DNA from: Alphaproteobacteria bacterium UBA2903
GTDB taxonomy: Bacteria > Pseudomonadota > Alphaproteobacteria > CAAGCB01 > CAG-977
DNA: 17,329 nucleotides
Reading direction: 5' to 3'
NCBI GenBank assembly: GCA_002349565.1
Contig: DEDN01000031.1
Span: 1 to 17,329 of the forward strand
Of the stretch, positions 6,494-13,766 are shown piece by piece. The notes under the pieces were generated by a model. It had not been told where the DNA came from. It searched no databases and saw only the letters and a list, made by a program, of their open reading frames with translations. Every line of letters begins with the position of its first letter. The stretch's first letter is position 1. The position numbers were made by a program, and so were the translations under genes.

Positions 6494-7399
6494 TCATTCT
6501 TTGCAGTTGATTTTGACGACCAGCTCTTCCTGCATGCGGGTCGCGCCGATAGCCATTGCGTAATACACCTGCGTTGCAAAGCATTTGTCGTCGCGTTCCG
6601 TGATTTTGCCAACGATGTCTTCGCCGATGCCCAGTTTGACGCCCTCGCTCTGGAACGCCAAGCACGAACGCCCGACGGCGGCGGGACTGTCGCCCGTCGA
6701 CATCACCGTCGGCAAAATCAGCGAACCGTCGGCTTTTTTCGCATTCAGCTGAACGAACTTAAAGCCCATAAATTCTTCGATTTCGCCGCGGACAAGAGCT
6801 TTCGCGGCGGCATAATCGGCGGAAGTCACTTTCGTTTCGCTCAGCAAATCGTCCAACTGCTGAGCGGACAGAACGATATAGCGACCTTCGGACGGCGCAT
6901 CGTTTTTATCGAACAAACGCTTGACTTCGCGCAGTTTGTCAAACGTGAATTTGGAAGCGCACGCGGCATCGACAATCTGCGAAGCCGGCAAAGCGACTTC
7001 GGTCGTGCCCGTTTCGCCCGTGTACGCCGTTCCCAAAGCGGCTTCGACAATCGCTTCGTCCATCGCGCGCCCCATCGCCCAAGCGGCGGCGTTCGCGTAA
7101 TCGTTCGTCGGGTCGATCAGCATGCGCACTTTGTCGTCGTTGTCGATTAGATCCGCCCAATGGTAAGTGTCCAGGCTCAAGCGGCGGCGTTTGTGCGGCG
7201 TGTCCGACTGCGGCGTCGCGGCGTGGCGCGTCGTCTTTTTGACCGCGGCAACCTGCCCGATTTGGTCAATGAAAGCCGCCTTGCCGCGCACGCTTTCAAA
7301 TCCGACCAGGTTTCTTAATTTCGACCCTTTCTGCTGCACCAAAGCCTGAATATTCGCGCTGTACTGGTCAACAAAAGAAGTGGTAATCTGTGTACTCAT
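6494..7399 (-). CDS. Phage major capsid protein (Phage_capsid_2-like)
   Basis: 301-aa predicted HK97-fold capsid subunit. The N-terminal block (FVDQYSANIQALVQQKGSKL), the middle (TYHWADLIDNDDKVRMLIDP, residues ~77-96, then NAAAWAMGRAMDEAIVEA) and the DEAIVEAALGTAYTG region are recognisable as the capsid family that accompanies podoviral head-tail connectors in many proteobacterial prophages. The C-terminal ATRMQEELVVKINCKE is also typical. ATG at 7399 is preceded by GAAAGGAAAA. The gene directly follows a scaffold gene, as expected. Terminator-like hairpins lie both upstream and downstream, so it sits as an isolated unit within the run. No decay is visible. Confidence 0.9.
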   Translation of the reverse strand: MSTQITTSFVDQYSANIQALVQQKGSKLRNLVGFESVRGKAAFIDQIGQVAAVKKTTRHAATPQSDTPHKRRRLSLDTYHWADLIDNDDKVRMLIDPTNDYANAAAWAMGRAMDEAIVEAALGTAYTGETGTTEVALPASQIVDAACASKFTFDKLREVKRLFDKNDAPSEGRYIVLSAQQLDDLLSETKVTSADYAAAKALVRGEIEEFMGFKFVQLNAKKADGSLILPTVMSTGDSPAAVGRSCLAFQSEGVKLGIGEDIVGKITERDDKCFATQVYYAMAIGATRMQEELVVKINCKE

Positions 7400-7428
7400 T
7401 TAAATTTTCCTTTCAGTTTTCAATCAAC

Positions 7429-7454
7429 AAAAAAAGCCCCGTTTCAAACGGAGC
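7429..7454 (-). terminator. Terminator-like hairpin between scaffold and capsid genes
   Basis: On the minus strand GCTCCG-TTTGAAA-CGGGGC (one G-U pair; the loop can pair further) is followed by seven T's. It begins about 25 nt after the scaffold stop and ends about 30 nt before the capsid ATG. No convincing promoter lies between it and the capsid gene, so complete termination here would silence the capsid. Partial termination or a processing site is more plausible. Confidence 0.7.
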
Positions 7455-7479
7455 CTTTCAAAAAAGCGTTTATTCGGAA

Positions 7480-8007
7480 TCAATCTTCGTTGAACAAACG
7501 CTTGCGCAAAGCGTAAACAGCCTGCACGGTTTTGGCGTGATCGGGATGCTGCGCCTGCATATAGGCGGGATTGGCGGTCAAACCCGCGATTTCGGCTTTC
7601 AGCCTGTCGGCGGACGGCACAGCGGCGGATTTTTCACCGACCAGCCCTCGGTCTTCCCCCGCCGCATCGGCAAGCCGCATCAAAAACGCGACGATTTCGC
7701 GGCAGTTGCTCAAGCCCGTTTCGTTCAAAAATTCGACAAAGCCGTCTCCGCCGTATTTGCGCACCTGCTCCGCCGCGCCCTGACGGCGGCGGTCGAAATC
7801 GCGTCCGAATTGACGGCGCAAATCGGCTTCCGCTTCGTCCGCGTACGTTTCGGACGCATTGTCCAGTTCTTCGGCAAATTCACGCACGCCGTTTTCAATC
7901 CAGTCCCAAACGCCCGCCTCCTGCCGTTCGTCCAAGCCCAGACTTTCCGCCAAATCGTGAAATTCGGCTTTGTCTTCGTCATCAATAAAGTCGTTTGCGT
8001 TACTCAT
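7480..8007 (-). CDS. Phage head scaffolding protein
   Basis: 175-aa, strongly acidic, helical protein just upstream of the capsid gene, the standard scaffold position. The N-terminus is Asp/Glu-rich (NDFIDDEDKAEF). The middle is a long charged helix (ELDNASETYADEAEADLRRQ). The C-terminus, LTANPAYMQAQHPDHAKTV then ALRKRLF (residues ~142-171), matches the 'PAYxxxxHPxHxxxVxxVxxL' ending seen in many podoviral scaffold proteins, where the C-terminus contacts the capsid. I chose ATG at 8007, preceded by GAAAGGAAAA, over a longer frame starting at 8055 inside the upstream gene. It overlaps the upstream stop by 8 bp. Confidence 0.82.
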   Translation of the reverse strand: MSNANDFIDDEDKAEFHDLAESLGLDERQEAGVWDWIENGVREFAEELDNASETYADEAEADLRRQFGRDFDRRRQGAAEQVRKYGGDGFVEFLNETGLSNCREIVAFLMRLADAAGEDRGLVGEKSAAVPSADRLKAEIAGLTANPAYMQAQHPDHAKTVQAVYALRKRLFNED

Positions 8008-8272
8008 TATTTTTCCTTTCAGCTTGTTGCAATAAAGTAACCAACCGCTTTTCATCGCAAGCGGTCATCTTCAAAATATCCAAAAACGCGGCGCGCTTTC
8101 CGTCATAGAACGCGCTGGTCGCCGCGCCCGACACGTCGGTTACGGGGGTCAGCATGTGGCATTTGATTGCCAAATCCTCCAAAACCGCCTGTCCGTTTTC
8201 GGATAAGAAAACAGCCTTGTAAGCTTGCATCAGCTCCAAGGCTTTTTTGGCTTTGTCCCGTCTGTCAAACAT
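8000..8272 (-). CDS. Bbp19-like small phage structural-module protein
   Basis: 90-aa protein encoded between portal and scaffold. The segment VFLSENGQAVLEDLAIKCHM (residues ~21-40), followed by an AFYDGKRAAFLDILKM helix (~55-70), matches the outline of the Bbp19-type family: 'F.s..GQ.VL.dL...' and then '..eGkRal...I'. Members sit next to portal genes in podovirus-like modules. Their exact role is not known to me. ATG at 8272 overlaps the portal stop by 8 bp (ATGTTTGA), and the 3' end overlaps the scaffold start, so the three genes are probably translationally coupled. A longer frame to 8374 would lie inside the portal gene and is not preferred. Confidence 0.75.
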   Translation of the reverse strand: MFDRRDKAKKALELMQAYKAVFLSENGQAVLEDLAIKCHMLTPVTDVSGAATSAFYDGKRAAFLDILKMTACDEKRLVTLLQQAERKNNE

Positions 8273-9752
8273 CGTCGTTTTCCCTTTGCTCCGCATGCAG
8301 CAAATCGTCCGAAATGCCGTACATTTCAGCGATTTTACGCACCGTTTTCGGAACATCGAACACCGCCGCCGCATCAGGCTGCAGTTTCAAAAAGCCCTCC
8401 GCCAGTTCCAAAGTCTGCACCATCGCCTGCGCTTCGACCTGCCGCTGTGCCAAAGACAACGGCGACAAGTACGATACGGCGGGCGTTTTTCCACGCAGCA
8501 CATCGGGCAAAGGCGGCAACTTTCCATGCCGTATCAGCAAACCGAACACACGTTCCATCATTGGATTCAGCAGCTCTGTTTGAATCCGCCCGAACACGGG
8601 ACCCAGCAGCCGCATTTTTTCTTCCGTTCTGTGCAGGACTTCGGTCGCAGTCATTTGCGCGTCTTTCGTCGTCATCAGAACGTCGTTGTAAAAAGCGGTG
8701 CGCAGTCGGGCGCGGATTTCGTTCATCATATCCAGCCCGATGCCCGAATTAGCCCCCGAAGAAAACGGCTTCGGCGGTTCCCCGTTATAGCGGATGACTC
8801 CGCCCGGCACGGTCGCCAGCGGCGAAAACTGGTCGTCATCACGCACCAGCACAGGCGGACGGTTCGCCAGTTGCGCCGCAATCAGCGTTTCGCGCATCAT
8901 TTCCTGCAGCATTTTGATATCGGGCAACGCCGAAAAAGCGGGCGACCGCCCATAGACCTCTCCGCTGGCTTTGCTCCACCGCACAACCGGCAGCGGCATT
9001 TCCTCGAACCCGCCCGAAAACAGCACCGTTTGCCCGTCTTTCAGCACATACGCCGACAAAATCGGTTTTTGAAAAACGGCATCTTTCTCATACAAAGGAT
9101 TGGGCAAAACGGCATGGATGATTTCGCATTCTTCGTCTTTGCCCTGTTTGTATAAAAATTTCAGCCGTTCGGGCAATACGCTTTCGCCCCACGTTTTGAC
9201 GATTTTCGACACGGACAAACGGAACACGCGGTAAACCTCGTCCACCTGCCCCGCCGCGTTTTCGGCAATGAACAGCTCGCCCAAAAAGCGGGATTGAAAC
9301 AGCAGACAGTCTTTCTCCTCGTTCCAGCCGACATACAGCCCCGCCGTTCCCAATACCGCCAAATCCAAATAGACTTCGTGGATATTGGTTGCAAAAGCCG
9401 CCGCGGGGCGCGCGATTTCATCGGCAATAACCCGTTCCGCCTGTTCCAGCCATTGACGAACGGCTTTGCTTTCCGACGCTTTCGGCGTTTGCAAAGCAAA
9501 CCATTTGCCTGCGGGATTGGTCATCAGCCCGTGCAGTCCCGCCGCCAGCAGTTCCGCCGCATTGACCGCCGTTGTTTCAAACAGTTTGCGCGTTTTGGGA
9601 CTTCCCGCCGTTTGCATAACCGTAAAGTCGGCTTTTCGCGGCAAGACCAATTCCGATATTTCCTGCCACGATTTTTCAAAGTTCATTCGATTGCTTTTCA
9701 AGGCGGCAACCTTATCGATTATCTGCCTTGCCAAAGAAACGATCCGTTCCAT
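8265..9752 (-). CDS. Phage portal / head-to-tail connector protein
   Basis: 495-aa portal of the podoviral head-tail connector family (T7 gp8-type). It forms the ring at the capsid vertex through which DNA would be packaged and ejected. Characteristic blocks are: the N-terminal helix with RMNFEKSWQEISELVLPRKA; LLAAGLHGLMTNPAGKWFAL (~69-88, the conserved 'aGl.g.ltsP...WF.l'); VLGTAGLYVGW (~132-142); WSKASGEVYGRSPAFSALPD (~264-283); MTATEVLHRTEEKMRLLGP (~372-390); and RIQTELLNPMMERVFGLL. ATG at 9752 lies just after the upstream stop (TGA-G-ATG). A longer frame to 9821 lies inside the upstream gene. The frame is full length and undamaged. No terminase gene is found next to it, although one usually lies directly upstream. 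Confidence 0.95.
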   Translation of the reverse strand: MERIVSLARQIIDKVAALKSNRMNFEKSWQEISELVLPRKADFTVMQTAGSPKTRKLFETTAVNAAELLAAGLHGLMTNPAGKWFALQTPKASESKAVRQWLEQAERVIADEIARPAAAFATNIHEVYLDLAVLGTAGLYVGWNEEKDCLLFQSRFLGELFIAENAAGQVDEVYRVFRLSVSKIVKTWGESVLPERLKFLYKQGKDEECEIIHAVLPNPLYEKDAVFQKPILSAYVLKDGQTVLFSGGFEEMPLPVVRWSKASGEVYGRSPAFSALPDIKMLQEMMRETLIAAQLANRPPVLVRDDDQFSPLATVPGGVIRYNGEPPKPFSSGANSGIGLDMMNEIRARLRTAFYNDVLMTTKDAQMTATEVLHRTEEKMRLLGPVFGRIQTELLNPMMERVFGLLIRHGKLPPLPDVLRGKTPAVSYLSPLSLAQRQVEAQAMVQTLELAEGFLKLQPDAAAVFDVPKTVRKIAEMYGISDDLLHAEQRENDDV

Positions 9753-9753
9753 C

Positions 9754-10065
9754 TCACAACCCCAGCAAACTTTTGCGCCCGCCCAAACCGACCGCGCCGC
9801 TGCCGCCCAGCAGTCCCGCAAAAATCACGTTTGACTTTTTGCCCCGCCGACGCTTTTCGTCCAATTGATTCAAAAAGTCGTTTTTTTCCGCTTCAACAGC
9901 TTGTTCCGCCGCCGCGCGCTTTTCCTGCTGTTCGGTTTGCCGCTCTTCTTTTATGTCGTTCAGCGTTCTGCGCGCCGATTCCGCCATTTGGAAATTCATT
10001 CCCAAAACCGCTGCGGGATTGATCGCATTGCTTGCGATTTTTTTGACAATTTTTTTCAGTTTCAT
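9754..10065 (-). CDS. Small virion-associated-type protein, first gene of the phage cassette
   Basis: 103-aa protein. It has a basic N-terminus (MKLKKIVKKIASN), a Glu/Gln/Ala-rich central helix (residues ~33-72, likely coiled coil) and a Gly-rich C-terminus, RRRGKKSNVIFAGLLGG then GLGGRKSLLGL. Many small proteins beside podoviral and siphoviral portal genes end with a similar 'RRGR.STILTGG...RKTLLG' signature, and the ending here resembles it. Their function is not established to my knowledge. ATG at 10065 follows AAGGAGG. The gene comes about 17 nt after a terminator-like hairpin and about 70 nt downstream of the predicted start of transcription. Its stop is followed after one base by the portal ATG. 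Confidence 0.75.
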   Translation of the reverse strand: MKLKKIVKKIASNAINPAAVLGMNFQMAESARRTLNDIKEERQTEQQEKRAAAEQAVEAEKNDFLNQLDEKRRRGKKSNVIFAGLLGGSGAVGLGGRKSLLGL

Positions 10066-10081
10066 TTTTTCCTCCTTGAAT

Positions 10082-10114
10082 AAAAAAAAAGACGCCTGTA
10101 AAAACAGACGTCTT
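10082..10114 (-). terminator. Terminator or attenuator hairpin ahead of the phage cassette
   Basis: On the minus strand AGACG-T-CTGT pairs with ACAG-G-CGTCT around a TTTT loop (one C/A mismatch in a 10-bp stem), followed by nine T's. It ends about 17 nt before the first phage ATG, and the ribosome binding site AAGGAGG lies right behind it. It can terminate metallopeptidase transcripts, and it also lies in the leader of any transcript from the 10142-10170 promoter. Confidence 0.82.
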
Positions 10115-10141
10115 CATACGGATTTAACGCATTGTATTAAC

Positions 10142-10170
10142 AATATGTCATAACTTTTTCAGATTGTCAA
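10142..10170 (-). promoter_or_regulatory. Sigma-70-type promoter for the phage cassette
   Basis: On the minus strand the -35 box is TTGACA (10170-10165, perfect), the spacer is 17 bp and the -10 box is CATATT (10147-10142, 4 of 6). It begins 16 nt behind the metallopeptidase stop codon and points into the phage genes. The predicted start near 10135 gives a leader of about 70 nt containing the 10082-10114 hairpin. Confidence 0.55.
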
Positions 10171-10186
10171 TACATTTTGTTATAGT

Positions 10187-11203
10187 TTATTTGCTCATCC
10201 CCGCTTTGGCTTTCAAAACCGCAGGATTGATAACGGTTTTCTTGTCGCTGTTTTCTTTCTTTTCCGCGATTTTTTCGGCAGCGGCAGCCTGACGGTTTTC
10301 AACCGTCGGCAACGGCAGCGGTTCGGGAACGACGCGCTTCGGCATATAGTTAAAGTGCGGACGCATCACCAAATCCAGCTTTTCTTTCATTTGTTCTTCC
10401 TGAGGTTTGGAAAAATCCAGCTTGTAAGGACGATAGCAGTTGGCGTAGATGTTGTTGAACCGTTCGAACGAAACCGTTTTGGAATCGTCCGTGCTGAAAA
10501 ATTCCTGCGTTTCCTTTTCGGACAAATACGGTTTGCCGTTGCAGGTGCAAACCTTTTGCACCACGTCGTTTACGGGAACTTCGCGCATGAAAGCCTGATT
10601 TTCCTCTTCGCGCGTGCAGTTGCTTTTGCGCTGGCGCACCATTTTGATATACAGGCAATCATAGCTGTCGCGCGTGCAGTAATCGGTAAACCAGCCTTTG
10701 AAAGCGGCTTTGTACGCTTCGCCGTTTTCCAAACCGCCCTGAACGGCTGCGTTTTGGAACGGATTGACAAAGTGCGGATCCTTTTCGCGCAGACTTTCCA
10801 ACGGTTTGTCGTTGCCCTGCAAAGCCAGTTCGTAGCAAGCGGCGCACGACGTCGCCGACGCGTCGGCTTCAATGGCGGCTTGGTTCTGGATGTAGGTTTT
10901 CGGCGTATCCAGCAAAGCGTCCAGCAAAATGCCTTTTTGGAACTGCTGGGCATGGCGCAATTCGTGCGCCGCCGTTCCGATCAAGCGGTCGTGCGAGCTG
11001 GTCGGATTCAAACGCAGATGGTTTTTCACCTCGTCATACGAACCGTAAGCGCGCATCGCCCCGTCGAAAGCGACCGTCGTTTTGTGTTCAACGGCGTCCT
11101 CAATCAGCTGTTTGCCGATTTTGCTTTTCGCCAGTTCGTCCATAACAGCTTTGATGCGGGATGCTTCTTCTTCGTTTTCGGCTTTGATAATAGGATATTC
11201 CAT
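10187..11203 (-). CDS. DUF6782-like putative zinc metallopeptidase
   Basis: 338-aa protein with a clear zincin motif, HELRH at residues 80-84 in LIGTAAHELRHAQQFQKG. A likely third metal ligand, Glu112, lies in QAAIEADASA. Together with the surrounding helices this resembles the DUF6782 putative metallopeptidase family; that assignment is from memory of the motif context. There is no signal peptide or membrane segment, so it is probably cytoplasmic. The middle is Cys-containing (DYCTRDSYDCLY, KVCTCNGK). The C-terminal ~60 residues are a Pro- and Lys/Ala-rich tail without obvious fold. It is transcribed from its own promoter divergently from tgt and ends 16 nt before the phage promoter. Whether it is a host gene or cargo of the phage cassette is open. 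The substrate is unknown. Confidence 0.75.
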   Translation of the reverse strand: MEYPIIKAENEEEASRIKAVMDELAKSKIGKQLIEDAVEHKTTVAFDGAMRAYGSYDEVKNHLRLNPTSSHDRLIGTAAHELRHAQQFQKGILLDALLDTPKTYIQNQAAIEADASATSCAACYELALQGNDKPLESLREKDPHFVNPFQNAAVQGGLENGEAYKAAFKGWFTDYCTRDSYDCLYIKMVRQRKSNCTREEENQAFMREVPVNDVVQKVCTCNGKPYLSEKETQEFFSTDDSKTVSFERFNNIYANCYRPYKLDFSKPQEEQMKEKLDLVMRPHFNYMPKRVVPEPLPLPTVENRQAAAAEKIAEKKENSDKKTVINPAVLKAKAGMSK

Positions 11204-11246
11204 TTTTCTGCCCTTTTGTCGAAAATTTTGTTTATTTCTGACAACG

Positions 11247-11275
11247 ATTGTACATTTTCACAAAAACGATGTCCA
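11247..11275 (-). promoter_or_regulatory. Promoter for the metallopeptidase gene
   Basis: On the minus strand the -35 box is TGGACA (11275-11270, 5 of 6), the spacer is 17 bp and the -10 box is TACAAT (11252-11247, 5 of 6). It points into the gene starting at 11203, with a leader of roughly 37 nt. It lies back-to-back with the tgt promoter in the same 150-bp intergenic region. Confidence 0.6.
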
Positions 11276-11295
11276 GCAAAATAATCTTAAAATCC

Positions 11296-11323
11296 TTGAC
11301 TTTTTTCCGACAAACGCTTTAAT
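11296..11323 (+). promoter_or_regulatory. Promoter for the tgt operon
   Basis: The -35 box is TTGACT (11296-11301), the spacer is 16 bp and the -10 box is TTTAAT (11318-11323, 5 of 6), about 30 bp before the tgt start. The -35 region CTTGACTTTTTT is identical over 12 bases to that of the atp promoter at 13766-13777. Confidence 0.65.
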
Positions 11324-11353
11324 CGCCTTACTTGACGAAAAAAGGAGCTGTTC

Positions 11354-12445
11354 ATGCTGAAATTTGAGGTTGAAAAAACCGTCGGACGGTCGCGTCTGGG
11401 AAAACTTTACACGGCGCACGGCGTTGTCGAAACGCCCGCTTTCATGCCCGTCGGCACGGTCGGCACGGTCAAAGCGATGATGCCCGAATCGGTTGCCGAA
11501 ACGGGTGCGCAGATTTTGCTGGGCAACACTTATCACCTGATGTTGCGCCCCGGCGCGGACAGGGTTCAGCGGCTGGGCGGCTTGCATAAATTTATGAATT
11601 GGAACAAGCCGATTCTGACCGATTCGGGCGGTTTTCAAGTCATGTCGCTGTCCAAACTGCGCAAAATCACCGAAGACGGCGTTGATTTCCGTTCTCATCT
11701 GGACGGCAGCCTGCACCGCCTTTCGCCCGAAATTTCCATCGGCATCCAATACAAGCTGGACAGCAACATTACGATGTGCTTCGACGAATGCCCGCCCTAT
11801 CCCGCGGATAAAAAGTACGTCGCCGATTCGACCCGCCGTTCGATGCGCTGGGCGAAGCGGTCGCGCGACGCGTTCGTCGACCGCGACGGATACGGCATTT
11901 TCGGCATTGTTCAGGGCGGCGTTCACGAGGATTTGCGAATCGAATCGTGCGAATCGCTGACAAACATCGGCTTTGACGGCTACGCTTTGGGCGGATTGGC
12001 GGTCGGCGAAGGACAGGAATTGATGTTCGACACGATTTCGTTCACCACGCCGCACCTGCCCGACGACAAGCCGCGCTACCTGATGGGCGTCGGTCGCCCG
12101 TCCGACATCGTCGGCGCGGTTTTGCGCGGCGTCGATATGTTCGACTGCGTGATGCCCAGCCGTTCGGGCAGAACGGCGCAAGCGTTCACCCGCAGCGGCG
12201 TTTTGAATATGCGCAACGCATGCCATATCGACGACGACCGCCCGATTGACCCGCTGTGCCGCTGTCCCGCGTGCCGCAACTACAGCCGCGCGTACATTCA
12301 CCACTTGTTCCGCGCGCACGAGATTCTTGGCGCAATGCTGCTGACGTGGCACAACTTGACCTATTATCAAGACCTGATGCAAGGCATCCGCCAAGCGATT
12401 CGCGAAGATCGTCTGGACGAGTTTGCAAAAGGCGACTTTTCATGA
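11354..12445 (+). CDS. tgt: Queuine tRNA-ribosyltransferase
   Basis: 363-aa tRNA-guanine transglycosylase. It exchanges guanine 34 in the anticodon of tRNA-Asp, -Asn, -His and -Tyr for the queuine precursor preQ1. Key residues sit at the same numbers as in E. coli Tgt: Asp90 in LTDSGGFQVMSL (substrate binding region), nucleophile Asp264 in GVDMFDCVMP, and zinc ligands Cys302, Cys304 and Cys307 (CRCPAC) with His333 in TWHN. The segment SRSGRTAQAFT replaces the enterobacterial TRNARNG, as in alphaproteobacterial Tgt. ATG at 11354 has AAGGAG at 11343-11348. The stop overlaps the next gene as ATGA, so tgt and the DUF721 gene form one operon. Confidence 0.98.
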   Translation: MLKFEVEKTVGRSRLGKLYTAHGVVETPAFMPVGTVGTVKAMMPESVAETGAQILLGNTYHLMLRPGADRVQRLGGLHKFMNWNKPILTDSGGFQVMSLSKLRKITEDGVDFRSHLDGSLHRLSPEISIGIQYKLDSNITMCFDECPPYPADKKYVADSTRRSMRWAKRSRDAFVDRDGYGIFGIVQGGVHEDLRIESCESLTNIGFDGYALGGLAVGEGQELMFDTISFTTPHLPDDKPRYLMGVGRPSDIVGAVLRGVDMFDCVMPSRSGRTAQAFTRSGVLNMRNACHIDDDRPIDPLCRCPACRNYSRAYIHHLFRAHEILGAMLLTWHNLTYYQDLMQGIRQAIREDRLDEFAKGDFS

Positions 12446-12933
12446 CCAAACCGCCGATAACCGAACAGCGCCGCCGCAACGGACCGGCTTTGTTCGGATC
12501 GGACGCGCGCAAAATCATCGCCCCGATTTTGGGCAGCTGCGGCTTTGTCCAAGCCGATTTGCTCGCCCATTGGGAGGATATTCTCGGCTCCGCTCTGGCG
12601 CAGGGCGTATTTCCGTTTTCCATCCGCTTCCCCAAGGGCAAACAGCAGGACGCCGTTCTGCACGTCAAAGCGGTTTCGGGCGCGTTCGCCATGGCTTTTT
12701 CGGCGCAAACCCCCGAAATTCTGTCGCGCATCAACGCTTTTTTCGGCTATCCCGCCGTTGCGGAACTGCGCATTGTGCAGGGCGCGCCCCCTCCTCCGCC
12801 GCCGAAACCGAAACGCCCCAAGCCCGACGCGCAAAAACAGCTCGCCGCCCAACAGCTGACGGAAAACATCAAGGACGACGCGCTGAAACAAGCCCTGATA
12901 GAACTCGGATCGTTTCTGCCAGACGCAAAATAA
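12442..12933 (+). CDS. DUF721 (DciA-like) protein
   Basis: 163-aa protein of the DUF721 family. DciA members act in loading the replicative helicase DnaB in bacteria lacking DnaC; in Alphaproteobacteria that role is inferred by family. The domain covers residues ~15-115: IIAPILGSCGFVQADLLAHWEDILGSAL is the typical N-terminal helix pair with the conserved Trp, then come the LHVKAVSGAFAMAF strand and the ILSRINAFFGYPAVAELRIVQG end. A Pro-rich linker (PPPPPPKPKRPKP) and a C-terminal helix with LKQALIELGSFL follow. It starts in the ATGA overlap with tgt. The neighbouring downstream dsbA-like gene is the usual alphaproteobacterial partner of this family. Confidence 0.85.
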   Translation: MTKPPITEQRRRNGPALFGSDARKIIAPILGSCGFVQADLLAHWEDILGSALAQGVFPFSIRFPKGKQQDAVLHVKAVSGAFAMAFSAQTPEILSRINAFFGYPAVAELRIVQGAPPPPPPKPKRPKPDAQKQLAAQQLTENIKDDALKQALIELGSFLPDAK

Positions 12934-12998
12934 CGGTTTACCGCCGCTTAAATCTGTTATAAAAAGGGATAAAATTCATTTTTAAAGGGACAACCACC

Positions 12999-13754
12999 AT
13001 GAAAACCTTCGGCAAATCTTTTTTAATCGGCGCGCTGCTGACTGTGGCGGGAACGCAAGCCTGCCTCGCGGACGGCGGTTTCATTGAAAAAATCAAATCG
13101 TTCTTCGCCAAAAAGCCCGTTCAGACCGAAGCCGTCGCCGAATCGGCGCAAGCGGCGCAAACGCCCGCCAATCCCAACGCTCCGACGTTCGATTTTTCGG
13201 AACAGAGCATCGGCGCGCCCGACGCTCCGCTGAAAATGCTGGTTTTCACGTCGCTGACCTGCCCGCATTGCACGAATATGCACTTGAATTTGATGCCGAT
13301 GCTGAAAGCGGAATACGCCGACACCAACCGCGCGCAGATTATTTTCATGGACTTCCCGCTTGAACCGCGCGCCATGGCGGCGTCTTTGATTGCGCATTGC
13401 CTGCCCAAGGACGAATACCTGCCCTTTATCGACACGCTGTTTGCACACCAAATGCAATGGGCGGTCGCCCCCGATTTGAACGAAGCGCTCGCCCCCTACG
13501 CCAAATTGGCGGGGATGAGCGAAGCCAAGATGAAAGCCTGCGCTTCGGATGAAAAAGCGAACAAGGAACTGATGCGCATCCGCAACCTGAACGCCATGCA
13601 GTACAAAATCCAAGCCACGCCGACTCTGCTTGTCCGCTTTGGCAAAAAAACGGAAATGCTGGTCGGTCTGCCCGGAATGCAGGATGTCGCGGAAGCCGTC
13701 AAAAAGCTGACCGATCCGAACTATGTTCCGCCCAAACCCGAACACAAGCACTAA
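12999..13754 (+). CDS. DsbA-family periplasmic thiol-disulfide oxidoreductase
   Basis: 251-aa secreted thioredoxin-fold protein. Residues 1-24 form a signal peptide (KSFLIGALLTVAG core, cut near CLA/DGG). A ~45-residue Ala/Pro/Gln-rich linker follows, then the DsbA-like fold. It has the redox motif Cys88-Pro-His-Cys91 in FTSLTCPHCTNMH, the PHC dipeptide of DsbA, and the cis-Pro loop at Thr207-Pro208 (IQATPTLLV). The helical insertion lies between (residues ~122-190) and carries two further cysteines, 134 and 181, that might form a structural disulfide. This matches the DsbA-like proteins paired with DUF721 genes in Alphaproteobacteria; oxidase versus isomerase activity cannot be decided. ATG at 12999 has AAAGGGA upstream. 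A weak TATAAA at 12958-12963 hints at an extra promoter. Confidence 0.92.
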   Translation: MKTFGKSFLIGALLTVAGTQACLADGGFIEKIKSFFAKKPVQTEAVAESAQAAQTPANPNAPTFDFSEQSIGAPDAPLKMLVFTSLTCPHCTNMHLNLMPMLKAEYADTNRAQIIFMDFPLEPRAMAASLIAHCLPKDEYLPFIDTLFAHQMQWAVAPDLNEALAPYAKLAGMSEAKMKACASDEKANKELMRIRNLNAMQYKIQATPTLLVRFGKKTEMLVGLPGMQDVAEAVKKLTDPNYVPPKPEHKH

Positions 13755-13766
13755 GTCGAACTTTTC

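Noticed and set aside
8247..9155. 302-codon + strand frame opposite the portal gene, and similar + frames at 7390-8040 and 9294-10022
   Set aside because: All are shadows of well-recognised phage genes with normal composition and ribosome binding sites on the minus strand.
10355..11284. 309-codon open frame on the + strand opposite the metallopeptidase
   Set aside because: The opposite strand has HExxH, a ribosome binding site and a good promoter. This frame is Phe/Arg/Val-rich shadow sequence.
11258..12394. 378-codon open frame on the minus strand opposite tgt
   Set aside because: It is antisense to a clear, full-length tgt. Its His/Arg/Val-rich composition is typical of a codon shadow, and no family is recognisable.
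12935..12963. Separate promoter for the dsbA-like gene (TTTACC, 15-bp spacer, TATAAA)
   Set aside because: The -35 box is weak and the spacer short; cotranscription from the tgt promoter is sufficient. Mentioned only in the gene entry.
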